Under the pieces are notes generated by a model. It was not told the origin of the DNA and searched no databases. It saw only the letters and a list, made by a program, of their open reading frames with translations. 64,000 nt of DNA from Saturnia japonica (taxonomy: Eukaryota; Arthropoda; Insecta; Lepidoptera; Saturniidae), in NCBI GenBank assembly GCA_033032175.1, contig CM065310.1, positions 7,874,001 through 7,938,000 of the forward strand, in the 5' to 3' direction. Made by a program: the position numbers and the translations under genes. The first letter of the stretch is position 1, and every line of letters starts with the position of its first letter. Shown piece by piece: positions 12,710-24,119 of the stretch.

Positions 12710-13680
12710 TCTATACATAGTATAAAATTATGTCGCTTTCCCCTGTCTGCCCTCTATGTACGCTTAGATATTTTAAACTAAGTAACGAATTTTAATGCGG
12801 TGTTTAGAGATTTTTTACGGAAGGTTTATTTAGACAATACATACCAATTAAGTTTTTTGTATAGTAGAGAAAATTCTATTATTTGTAATCAAGTAGTCAA
12901 AAAATGATTTTCGGGCGCTTACGTGGCTTACGACAACCTTATGAGATACATCAAAATAATTTTCTAAAGAATTGTAATTCTTTAAAAAACTTAGAGAAAG
13001 TCCGCGATGGTATATGTCTCTATCTACGAAGGTTGACTCGCAATAACCATTTTTATCTATGACATAATAATTTTAAAAATTATGTTATTTGCGAGGCTAT
13101 TTTCTCCAATTTGTTAATTAACTTGGGCGTTTAATGTATATTATAATTGAGATTAACAGTTTTCCATTTCAATGAATACCGTAGAAGACATCACGAATTC
13201 AAAATTCCTTACAGCAAAACGGTCGCGCTCGGTTAGCCGGCAGCTATGATGAGTTGCGCCACGCAAACTAAGACCACTATTCGTGGCTATAAAATTACAT
13301 AACATACCAACGCGCTTGTATTATATCCTCGAAGTTTAAGACAGTGATGTACATATAATACATAGTTCACCGGGTATGTTTTAGTTCCTATGTGATAGGG
13401 GGCGAGCCTATTACCGTTAATCGATTAATTAGTCAATTAAAACCAAACTTTGAACTGCTACTGAGAATTTAATAGAAAACCCCAATAACACTTTACTTGA
13501 CCTGCGAATCGAACCTAGGACCTCGACCACAGTAGTCGCGTTTAGGACAACTAGGCTAATGAGGCAGTTATGAAATTATGATCTATCAATATTAAAGGGA
13601 TAAACTCTATATCAGGCTTTTTTAAACAAAATACACCACTTTGTAAATTGTACCCGTGCGAAGCTTGGGCGGACCGCTAG
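12710..13680 (+). mobile_element. Helitron-like element with a SINE inserted
   Basis: The element starts A|TCTATACATAGTATAAAA and ends GGACCGCTAG|T. A subterminal imperfect hairpin is formed by CCCGTGC and GCTTGGG around GAA (13653-13669). Removing the SINE at 13300-13566 leaves about 700 bp, matching the reverse copy at 4.3-5.0 kb. No replication-helicase frame is present, so it is non-autonomous. Confidence 0.7.
13300..13566 (-). repeat. tRNA-derived SINE (family A) nested in a Helitron-like element
   Basis: The minus-strand head GCCTAGTTGTCCTAAACGC and box B AGGTTCGATTCGCAGG are followed by AGTGTTATTGGGG, TTCTCAGTAGCAG and the ATAGGCTCGCCCCC segment. The flanks (AAAATTACAT and GAAATTATGA) could be a decayed target duplication. 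It interrupts the 12.7-kb element where the reverse copy at 4.4 kb has no insert. Confidence 0.8.
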
Positions 13681-14734
13681 TACAATATGAAGGGTTTAGT
13701 TACGTAACTCTCTAAATAAAATTTATCTCATTAAAAGGAACCATATTTAATATGTTTTACAGAAGAACATTAAATTAAAATTGTTTGAATAATAATATGC
13801 ATAATTATATTATAATATAATATTATGCTGAGGACACCAAACTGAGCCTTAATCTCAAGATCATAATACCCAAAACTTTCTCGAAAAAGATAAATTTTAG
13901 TTACACATACTACGAAAAGATGTGGCTATCTCTGGACCCTATTTAACCCTGTAATACGATTGACATTATTTCATATCCCTTTTTATAAAAACAAAATATC
14001 TTTCAACTGTCCAATAGCAAGTATGTGTCGCTCATACAATAATATCGAACATTATAACGCTCTAAATATGGATCCTATTTATATAATTAACTTGAATCTA
14101 ATTCGATTCCAATATCTAATTGAAAGATACTTTACTTTATTTTAATATATTTTTTATAATATAATTCTGCATGCAAGTGAAAAATTTATTTCTTACTTGT
14201 TTTTTTTCCGTTTGGGAAATAATTACAAATGATGTGCACTAATAAACTGGATTATAAGCTAGTTAAAACATGTAAAATTTTGAGAGTGATTCTTGTTTTG
14301 TTTATAAATCTGTAATGTGTGCCTATATAAATAAATACTATTTTTCTCAATTATTAATTATGAATTCTGAATATAGTATGTTTTATTGCGCTGGAAAAAC
14401 TACGGAACATACTGTTTTCAAGATTTTTTTTTAATCTGTAGATTCGTAAAATCTATATTTTTTGTGTAAACGAACATAGTTAGTATTAATTCATTTTCAG
14501 ATTATTTCAAAAAGGGTTATACTTCAAAGCATTAAAAAACTCAAATTCCATAAATAATTAAAACTAACATGACAAATACTAAGGACTAAAAATAATAAAC
14601 TGAATTTTTTTTTTTTGCGAAAAAATTATATAAGTCCTGGTAACTCTCAATAAATATAGCCACTCATAACGAAATAGACCGTAAAGAGGCATTCAATATA
14701 TCCTACTTACTTTGAAGCTATTCAACGATTTAGA

Positions 14735-14910
14735 ACTAACTCGTAGTTATAAATTTCGAATACACTACCGAAAATAGCTCTGCGGCGAAAGCCTGGTGCC
14801 CGGCCAAACAGATGAAATGTTGCCTCGTTGACGCTCCATTAGGAATTAATGGGCCAATTCGAGAATTGTCATCTTTTGGTAATTCATCTCTTAATGGACC
14901 GCGAAGTTTG
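14735..14910 (-). repeat. Unidentified repeated block D, reverse copy
   Basis: Its reverse complement parallels 40870-41085, with shared exact words ATTTCATCTGTTTGGC, GAGCTATTTTCGGTA (one mismatch) and ACGAGTTAGTTCT in the same order. Indels break any shared reading frame, so it is not a conserved exon. Neither copy has flanking transposon hallmarks. Confidence 0.6.
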
Positions 14911-16400
14911 GCTGTTTTAATGTAACCAAGAATTTAATTGAAAGAATTTTATAATAAATTTATAAGCAGCTGTTTTTTATATATTTAAATGTTGGTGATC
15001 AGTTTTTCTATGGTTTAACAGCAACTTCATACTGTGGACTATATAGTCGTATAAATTTTCATAACGGGCCTAAAGAAGTCAAAAAATTACATGTACAGAC
15101 TGAAATACAGAATTATTAATATAAATAAAAGTCCAAACATATAAATACACTTTTAATTTATTTTTTATAATTCAGTATTAACGAGTGCATGTAAATTGAT
15201 TTAAAAAATAAAAACGTAACCAATATTAAGTTTTAACATAATATTATCTGGTGTAAAATCTTCAATTTTTTTTTCTCTGGAAAAAAAAGATATGTATAGT
15301 AAAATGATAAAACAAACTGAATAATGATACTAATATAATTTAAAAAGTTCAGTAAATATACTTGGCTATATTAATTTTTGTTTTATCCTAACATAATTTT
15401 TGTTTAAGTAAATTAAAATAAACCTTCAAAACATTTTACGCAACAGCTGCGGTTTCTAAACAGAGAGTTTTAAAAGAATATCATTTTAAAAACGTTTGTG
15501 ACAATAATAGGTTCGTTTTACTGTTTTTGTCATAGAATTATGAACTCGGCGTGTTAGAGTAGAGCGGACTTTATTACTCTATGGTTTTTATATATAATTA
15601 ATTCTTTGCATATTTTATTAAGGTTCGCGTGTATTACTGTTTTATTCTGCTCAAAACTTGATACTTTCCTGAATTGGGATTCTGTTATTGGATAAGTAAG
15701 TAATTGAAATAACGTTGTCACAACTGCTTATGATTGTAATACCACAAAAGTTTACTTCGGAGTCTTTTGCGGGATCTTAAAGTGACATGTTGTGGTTTTT
15801 ATTTTTATCTCATTTACCAGGGTTTTGACCCTATAATAAGTAATATTGGTGGCGTTTTGCGTAATATAGTTTGGTTTTTGTGCATATGTGAAGTAGATTA
15901 TGAATATAAGCTGAATCATGCAATCTGGGATCCCACAAAAATTCTTCTAGAAAGTCCTAACAAAGGAGCCACCATCTTGTTGGTACACTGAATCGTCACA
16001 AGACCGGACACTATATTTACTTGACAATGGCAGTAATGGTTTTCATGGACCAGTTGCCAAGTTAAGTAAACTTAAATCTACATAATAGTTTTTACAAGTG
16101 TCTAGGTTAGAACTAGATATCTTAATGTGATCACACATATATATATATAAATGTATATAAGGCACGCCCAAACCTTGTTCTTAAATCGAAAGTGGCGAAC
16201 GTTTGCGGACGTAGTACATGTTCTACAAGTAATTTTGATTGGAATTAAGTATGTACCTATATACCTACAGATAAATATCGTCTCCCTACTGCAAAGACTT
16301 CCATTACATTTTGTTTCCTGCTCATCTCACACTGAAATAGCGAAGACTAAAAAGGTATTTATATACAAATTAAAACTGTTATGATGTGGTCATAACTATA
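14911..16400. other. AT-rich non-coding
   Basis: Two frames of 74 and 77 codons (15767-15991, 16151-16384) have no recognisable domains and are treated as chance. Confidence 0.5.
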
Positions 16401-16427
16401 ATTTACGAATAATTACAATACCATACA

Positions 16428-16660
16428 CATCTATGATTTTCTTTTGGTTTGTCGTGTTCCGAAATCAACCGAACTATATGCAGTATTATAGCTGAGTGGT
16501 AGGGATGACGACCACCATACATGTAGTGATAAACTCATCTATGATGTTTTTGGTTTGTTGTGTTTCAAAATCAGCCGGTGTAGGTATCATCTATATGCAG
16601 TAATATAGCGGGGTGGTAGGGATCGCGACCACCGTACATATAGTGATAAACACATTGCTA
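16428..16660. repeat. 108-bp minisatellite, two units
   Basis: CATCTATGAT recurs at 16428 and 16536. Each unit contains GGTGGTAGGGAT(C/G)-CGACCACC, whose GGTGGT/ACCACC arms form a 6-bp stem, then an AGTGATAAA segment. The same unit occurs twice at 61446-61660 and once at 63906-64000. Confidence 0.75.
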
Positions 16661-17869
16661 AGCACATTTTTATTATTAGTAAATTACAACCTTGCGACGC
16701 TGGCGTGGTCGCTTGTATAATTACAGATTCATTGCCAAAAAAAAAATTAAATTACTCATTTAGATATTATATTCTTTAATAACAAAAGGTTTCTTCTTTA
16801 ATTAATTTATTACATAAAAATAGAATTTAAGCAGCTAATCTTATATGTCTCAGGTCTCACATAACTCAATTAATCTTTAAAAAACTAGTGCCAGAACGTA
16901 AAACAATGAGGAGGTTTTCAAATAAAAGAAAAGATTGAATTGCGTAGAGCGTTGAAACATTGGTCTGTCAGAGTATGTGACAGGGTTTCCTTCATAGCGA
17001 TCTGCCGCGTGCCAAGCGGCCGCACTCCAATATCAATTTCACGGATTAAACTACAAAATGGATGAATATCATGTTGATGCGGTATAACCTATATAAAAGA
17101 TGTTATATAGAGTAGTTACAGATAGCAATATCGTTTATCAGCTAATGTTAAATCGAAGAAAATCTTTACGAGTGCTTTTTACATCAAATATTCGCCATCT
17201 TAGTACTCTCTTTAGTACACTGATTTTGAACTAGACATTAAATAAAAAATATACTAAAAAAAGAACTTTTATTCCATATTTAAAAAAAATTAAAAGCATG
17301 TAAAGCGCAATAAATATATTGTTTAAATTCCTTTTACTATTGTTTTTATTTCAGCTACAAGCTATTAAAATTGAATACAATCTGGTTTTCTCAACATTTT
17401 TTTACGTATTCTTCTTAATAGACCCTTTCATTTGATATCCATATCATGGAGGTGCAAAAAAATTACTGGTTCGTCAACTTTGCGCGTTCGTCATATTTGA
17501 TTTAGAATGACGTCACTTAGCTAACCATGCATTGTCATCCAAACTAAACGTGTAAGTATACAATAAGCCAGCTCAATGGGTTGGGGATAACTATTTTAAA
17601 ATTTAGTTGCAAGATTTGACTTATACCAAGTTAAATAAAATCTTATAAAAATTAATGAAGTTAATTAAAATGATTATGTACAAAGAACAATTCCAATTTG
17701 TCTGTTATTTTTCATCCCAACTGAAATCCAAATACAAAACTTTTGTAGGGACACTGAAAATGAAAACTAAAATCCGAACGACTGGAATAAAATACATTTG
17801 GCTTAGAAAACCGGCGGCGGGTGGGAAAATCGAAAGCTTAGTTGTCAGGTGTGACTCAATTATTGATGA

Positions 17870-17965
17870 CGTCGTCCCCTATGAATATTGATGCGAATAT
17901 TTGCATACACACCGCATCAACTCGAGCGATATGAAAAAGAACGATGAATCGTATGCAGATATTCA
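17870..17965. repeat. Repeat pair E, copy 1
   Basis: TATTGATGCGAATATTTGCAT, then CACACCGCATCAACTCGAG, corresponds to TATTGATGTAAATATTTACAT and CCACCACATTAACTCAACC at 25.68 kb. The similarity continues loosely to CGTATGCAGATATTC. Unidentified. Confidence 0.5.
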
Positions 17966-18096
17966 TAAAACTTTGCAATATTTCTAAATGGACCAAAGGC
18001 TCGACCAAACTTATCCTTCTTTTTTTCTTGATATCATGTTCTTGTTTTCTTTTTTATATATTAATTTCTATATTTAGTGAACGTGAGTGGCAATTT

Positions 18097-18322
18097 TTTT
18101 TTTTATGAGTATTCAATTTCACACGCGGCCTTTTAATTCCAAACTAAGCAAAGCTTGTAATATGGTAACTAAACAACTAATATACATACATATATAGATA
18201 TTTAACACGCAGACACACACAACTGACATTTATGCTCATCACATAAAGTCAGTCATGGGCGGGGATCAACCCGTGACCTCTCGGCGCAATAGTAGCGTTT
18301 ACTACCACTGCGCCACGAGGCC
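18097..18322 (-). repeat. tRNA-derived SINE (family B)
   Basis: The minus strand starts CCTCGTGGCGCAGTGGTAG (box A) with box B GGGTTGATCCCC about 45 bases later. A TGTGTCTGCGTGTTAAATAT body follows and an A-rich tail at 18097-18108. The 88-codon frame over the head is an artefact of the SINE. Related copies lie at 26.3 and 54.0 kb. Confidence 0.78.
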
Positions 18323-19139
18323 TGTCAATAATGGCAATAATGGTTAAGTGGTTGCGTGAACAAACACCGCGTACGTCGACGTTAGTTCGAATTCTTACAA
18401 ATGAGCCTGAGCCAAGTACATTGTATGTGTGTTCCGGCAGCTGCACTTGAAAACTAATTCGCCCTTTAGTTAACATTTTATAATCATGGGCCACATCGTC
18501 ACTTAACATCCGTGGAAATTGTGACCAAACACTAAACCTATAAATAATTTTAAAAAGACTATAAACATGTGCGAAGAGCCGCGTATTGCAAATTAAACCT
18601 CGAAATAATTTGTACTGAATTTGTTTGATTAGAAGTCTAAAAAAAGTACTTTCTAACTCTTTAGTAGTTCACTATATCCCACTTTTTTATTGAAATTATA
18701 TAGCAATAGTAGATTCTATATGCAAGAACCAAGAACCAGTATTAACATCCTAATGTAGATAATACCTACACAGTACGTAATGAGTGTCTTGTTTATGCTT
18801 CATATCTATCTGTAAAGCGGTCACGACATGCAGGTTTCATAAATACCTGATGACAAGTAAACAAACCTATGCAAAGCACAAACTGACTCATGGAGTCTCA
18901 TGGCGAACTAGTATTTGCAGAACTACGAATTATGATATATATCACGTTGTTATTTATTCCACAATCATACATGAACTGTATGGTTTTTGTTTAAATTTAA
19001 AAAGTTAAAATTTTGAACAAATTTATTGATTAAGAAAATGAATAATTTAATGTAATTTTGAATCATACACTGGCACCATACCATGGTACTAATACCATTA
19101 AACATTTTCCATAAGCTAGACTGCGGTATTGTGAATTTT

Positions 19140-19490
19140 TTTTATAAAAAAGAGCAAACACGACGCACAACGACGACGCCGCCTCCACGCGTGAGTTTAT
19201 CGCGGCGATATTATCTTCTTGTCACTTCATTCTACTATAACAACTCTATGAACGTGTTTCCACAGGGCAATACTATCGTAGCGATGTGATGATTGACATT
19301 GATGAGGAAAACGCCAAAGACTCGCTGAGCAATCGCTGCACTTTCGCCCTACTAAACTATTAACTGTATAACGACTGTTGTTGCGGACGCGCGGCAATCA
19401 GTCTCGACTAGCTAAGAGTCGTTGCAAGTAGTTGTCGAGTAGACTCGTGGCGATACACTTGCGCATAGAAGTGGTGCCTAAGGTTCAATT
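19140..19490. other. GC-richer block, unidentified
   Basis: The block contains CACGACGCACAACGACGACG (19159 on), TGTTGTTGCGGACGCGCGG and GAGTCGTTGCAAGTAGTTGTCG. A 68-codon frame (19083-19289) covers part of it without a recognisable domain. The wording suggests a repeat, but there is no second copy here. Confidence 0.35.
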
Positions 19491-19989
19491 AAGGAATCCT
19501 TGTTTTTTTTTGGTAGTTATAATCGTAATTATATTACTTCACTTTACATATAATAATATATTTTACTTTATTGAACTGCCCTATGTAAAAATTTAAATTT
19601 ATGCTTAACAATATTAATATTTTGTAAATCTTACGATTTCATAAACCTTTGAACTCCCGTAAACTTTTCTAAGTGGTTATAAATTAATTATAAAATTGTG
19701 TTGGAGTTTAAGTTGAAGCGTCAAACCATCGCTGTAACAAGTTTTGTTGCTCGCCGAATTTCGGGACTCCGCAATATGGATTAGGTCAATTTAAAATGAT
19801 TACCATAATTTCTTATGGAAGCTTCCAACCGAGTTTTATTCATGAATATTCAATCGTGTTCTTGTTTGGCTGCTCATTCCTTCGTATTAAATCTCTATAA
19901 TGTTGGTATAAGTATAAGCTCCTCGTGTGTGTATTTTCTTTGATCAAACTCTACACAATAAACAAGAACTTTAAATTATTGTTTATCTA

Positions 19990-20210
19990 TCGGTTCCAAT
20001 AAATGTACATATTTAATATACCACCGAACAGTGCGCAAAAAGTTTGCCGAAGCGCTGCCGGTATAAAATTTGTTGTAATACATAATATCCCCGGGATATT
20101 TCGGTCAACTTTTCCATTTCCCGACCATGTCGGAGTGTCGGATGAAGGGGATAGTGTAATACGTATAAAGCAGACTACAGGCGATAAATCGTCTATTTGA
20201 CCTTTCAATG
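19990..20210. other. Block open on both strands, unrecognised
   Basis: Frames of 65 codons (plus, 20003-20200) and 73 codons (minus, 20208-19987) overlap almost exactly. The composition is more balanced than around it, with ATCCCCGGGATATTTCGG at its centre. Neither translation resembles a known protein. Confidence 0.2.
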
Positions 20211-21424
20211 GGAAATTGTATTCGCACTGTATAAAATAGGTTTAAGAGGAAATGCGGGCGGTGCGTGTTTAGTCCACACAAACGAATTCCTCCTTTTTAT
20301 TCCTGGATAATTACACTAAAGCAAATATTGTTTTGAATCAGAAAATCTATATTAATCTAAATTGAGTATTAAAAGAAATAGGAACCTTCTAAAATTACCA
20401 AATTGGCACAGTTCTGAATGCTGTTATGAGACATCCAAAGGAAAAAAGATTAATATTTTTAAAACAAGTTAGAAAAACATAATTTAGTTATAGCCCAAGT
20501 TCTTCTTATATTTATTCTTGAGAAAGTATTAAAATAGCTTAAATTTTGATGTGAGAAACAGGGGATTACAAAATTATGATTTCGTCTATTTGACATGGGT
20601 CTATTCATTTCAAGATACAGTAGTCTATCTCGTATTCTCTTCGGTCCTTGCATAACATGGACACCAAATAGATTTCTTTTAGAAACTAATTTCCAAATGT
20701 CCTACCTACCGCGTTTCCTCTTCACAAAAGCTTTATGTATGTACTACATAATATTTGGAAATTTTTCATAAACAGTTTTAGTAAAACCATTAACATAAAT
20801 AATCTAAATTAATTTTATGAATGGTACAATTTCATTGGTTTCTTTAAAATTAATTCAAAATAAGCGGCTTTGTTAAGATGAAGTGGAAAGCTTTTCATTT
20901 TACTACAACATAAATGTTGTACAACCATTTAAGACGTTTTTGACGAATAATACATGTTTATTTTCTGTATTAAGATATCTTAATAATAATATTAATTTAT
21001 ATTCTTGACAAGAATAAGGAGTTACGTGAACTTCAAAGTTTAAAAATTCAAATAATCCTGCAATAAGATTACACTGCTTTAATATGTGATCAGATACAGT
21101 CTAAACTCTTAAATAACCAAATACAAAACATCAATAGAATTGAGAAGATTATCTACCTTGAAATTAAGTAAAATTACCATAACGCGAAATGCAAAGAGAA
21201 TACAATACTTCGGCGAAATGCCACAGAGGATAACAGACGTGTAACGAACACTTGTCATCGAATGAAACAAAGAGTTAATCTTATATTGAAATAAAAAAAA
21301 TTTACTACATGTATTGTACAATGGTTTTTGAAGAATTTGTTGATGAAATATTTTGTATACAAGTATATAGAAGATTTAAATTGTCTACGTGAGACATATC
21401 TTAAATAAAACAATTTATTTTATT

Positions 21425-21755
21425 AACCCTGCACAAAAAAGAGAGGTGTTATAAGTTTAACGTGTGTATTTGTATGTCTGTCTGTGGCATCGTAATTAAC
21501 AAATGGCTGAACTTATCAGATCTTTTCTAGTTGGTAAATAGATGTGAGCATCTTCTACAGGTCTTATTGAGTCGAGATTTAGTATTCTGTTACTTCAATT
21601 ATATTTTAAAAACCTTCACCTTATGCTGCAGCGTCATCTAGAATCTGCAGAATACCTAACTCCTCACCAACTCACAGCAAAGATATTGTGTTTGGGTTCG
21701 TTGGAATTATGTCACTCAAGTGGTTACTTGTGTCGGGGTTTTATTAAAACCTTGT
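21425..21755 (+). repeat. Lepidopteran dispersed repeat
   Basis: AGAGGTGTTATAAGTTTAACG, TGTCTGTCTGTGGCATCG and TGTGTCGGGGTTTTATTAAA bracket a non-coding repeat I recognise by wording only. There is no second copy in this window. Confidence 0.4.
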
Positions 21756-22439
21756 CCTTATACAAGGTGTAATAACTACCTGATAGTTTGCCAAAGTCGT
21801 AAGAAGTATGTTTATAAATTCAGATCTTTATTAATATAAAAACGTATTATAATATACAAAGGGTGCGGGTAAAAGATGATGTTCGTGCGATGGAAATGAA
21901 AATGGGCGGTGTTACAAACTACTGGTGAAACTTGTAAAATTTGACTGTTATAAGTACTTATTTTAAACTTAATAAAGGACAAAGTATTTTAACCCGCAAA
22001 TGAAATGTAGTTCATACATGAGTGTTTTAAATTGTATTCATTTTTTCGACATTTGAGATCACGTATTTCTATTTTAGAAAAAAAACAGACGCGTTACGAG
22101 TATTTCATTATTTTAAATTCTTTCATACATCCACCCATGTTCTCCATTTAAAAACGCGATATACACATGTTGTAACCTTTGATATAAATACCTACATGGT
22201 TGTAAAATGACCACGATTTTATGATAATTTCATTGGGTAACAAACTTACATTAGGATGAAAGCAATTTACTATCATGTATATAAACTGTGTAGCACTGAG
22301 CTTTTGTCTTAATTTGAATTTACGGTAGCAACTGAATCTACAAGTAATTACAATTTTTAATTACATTAGAGTTATGACATAAACGTATACCTACATATTA
22401 CGTAGTGTAACAACATAATTAATAACACCACATGCGCGT

Positions 22440-22770
22440 TGCTGTCCACTTCATTCTTAAAAAATCTCAGCAGGGATCTCATTCTACATACGGAGCGTTC
22501 GAGAGGAAGCTCCTCTAAAACCGTACTGTTTGCAATCATTTAAGTTCCAACGTGTGAGAATGAACTTGCCGATGATGAGCGGTGCGATAGTGGAAACTAG
22601 CTATTGGCTTCTTAAGGCTGCAGCTCGGCTGACGGATTTTTGTCGAGCGGGTATGCCACAGAAATCGACATTAATCTGCGAGCGTCATTTTAGTTGTAAT
22701 AGTTGCAGGCGCGGCACGGTAATTCGTTTTTTTGCGGCTAGCTCGATGACTGTGCCGGAGGCATAGTGTG
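22440..22770 (+). other. GC-richer stretch with a 78-codon frame, unrecognised
   Basis: The frame 22530-22766 (starting ...QRVRMNLPMMSGAIV) matches no family I know and does not begin with ATG. The block is compositionally different from its flanks and may be a repeat remnant. Confidence 0.2.
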
Positions 22771-23689
22771 TAGTCTTAATAATTCCTTAGAACTTCACCC
22801 AGAAAATTCATATCAGAAAATGATATTTCACCTACGTTGAAACAACAAAGGGATTCACGGTGCGGTATTCACCACAATGTACAAGCCCGCATATGAAATT
22901 TATCCATGAACTGTCCAGTAGCCGTTAGCAAACAAAAGCAATTGACGATATTCACAGGTATATTTTGAACATATTTAAATGCCTGAACGATGGAAACATA
23001 TCTTCGTGTGTTATTATGGTATATAGTGTGTAATTAAAAACGACTATACGTAAATGTGTTTTAATAATACGGTAAGGTTTCCCGCATTTTGTAGAGAAAA
23101 TGTATGATAGATGCTTTAATAATTGCGTACTTACAATGTCGTACTAGTATTGTTTTTAAACCACATCGCTCTGTATTTTGTATTCTAGAGTTATTCAATT
23201 TTGCAGTAGACTATTTCACAAGTTAAAAATAATTTTTAGAAATTATACTCCTTTAGGTGCATTAAAAAAATCAGATGGGGTGAACTATTGTACATTGTAA
23301 TAAAAGGAATACCTTACGACGTAACTTGCTAGACCTCTTGTTTTAATATGGAGAAGTTAGTTTGCAGGCAAACTTCACTGGCAAATAACATCGACTGTAG
23401 TAGATATTTCGTATACTACGTGTGATAATAATGTTGTTCATCAGATCAGACTGATATAATAAATGACATTAGAGATGATGACAGTCGCTGCTTGCTAAAC
23501 CTCTTGCCACTTGTAAAAATGCTGTATCAGTATTATCTAGAAATAAATTGGGAAAGTGTAAATAAATATACATATTTTTTGAAGTTATAATTTTTGGCGC
23601 ATTTAGTAGAGAGAAAATTGTTAAATTGAGAGCTGCGCGCGCATCATATACTTACTTACTTAATACTTACTAATGAAGTGTGTAATTCT

Positions 23690-23890
23690 TGTATATAAAT
23701 ACATATATTCATTTATGTGTGTATGTAATGGGTTTCTCAGAAACGTTTCCAACAATTTGGATGAAACTTTGCATTTAGATAATGTTTTATATTCCAGGGT
23801 TACCTAGATAGGTGTTTTTTTCTTCGTAAGACTCAGAGTGCAGCTCGCTCGTTCAGATATTTATGATTGAAGTGTGTGTGAAAGTTGGCC
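23690..23890 (+). repeat. Lepidopteran dispersed repeat
   Basis: GGGTTTCTCAGAAACGTTTCC, GATGAAACTTTGCATTTAG and GTTTTATATTCCAGGGTTACC match the internal wording of rolling-circle-type repeats. Ends are not defined. Confidence 0.4.
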
Positions 23891-24119
23891 ATGAATATGA
23901 ATTAATTTTATCTACTTTTTAATTTTTATTTATTTATTTATAATAAATATACAGATTTACATTTAAAGGAATTCAAAATATACGTATATAAAAGAAATAA
24001 ATATATGTATAAGTATTCATATTAATAAACCTATTTTGGTTTCTTGTCGACTTTTTTCATTAATGAAGGAATGTTTTGTGAACCAATAGCATTTTAATAT
24101 TTATGAGTACCTACTCATA

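Noticed and set aside
18249..18509. 86-codon minus-strand frame
   Set aside because: It runs across the tRNA-like head of a SINE.
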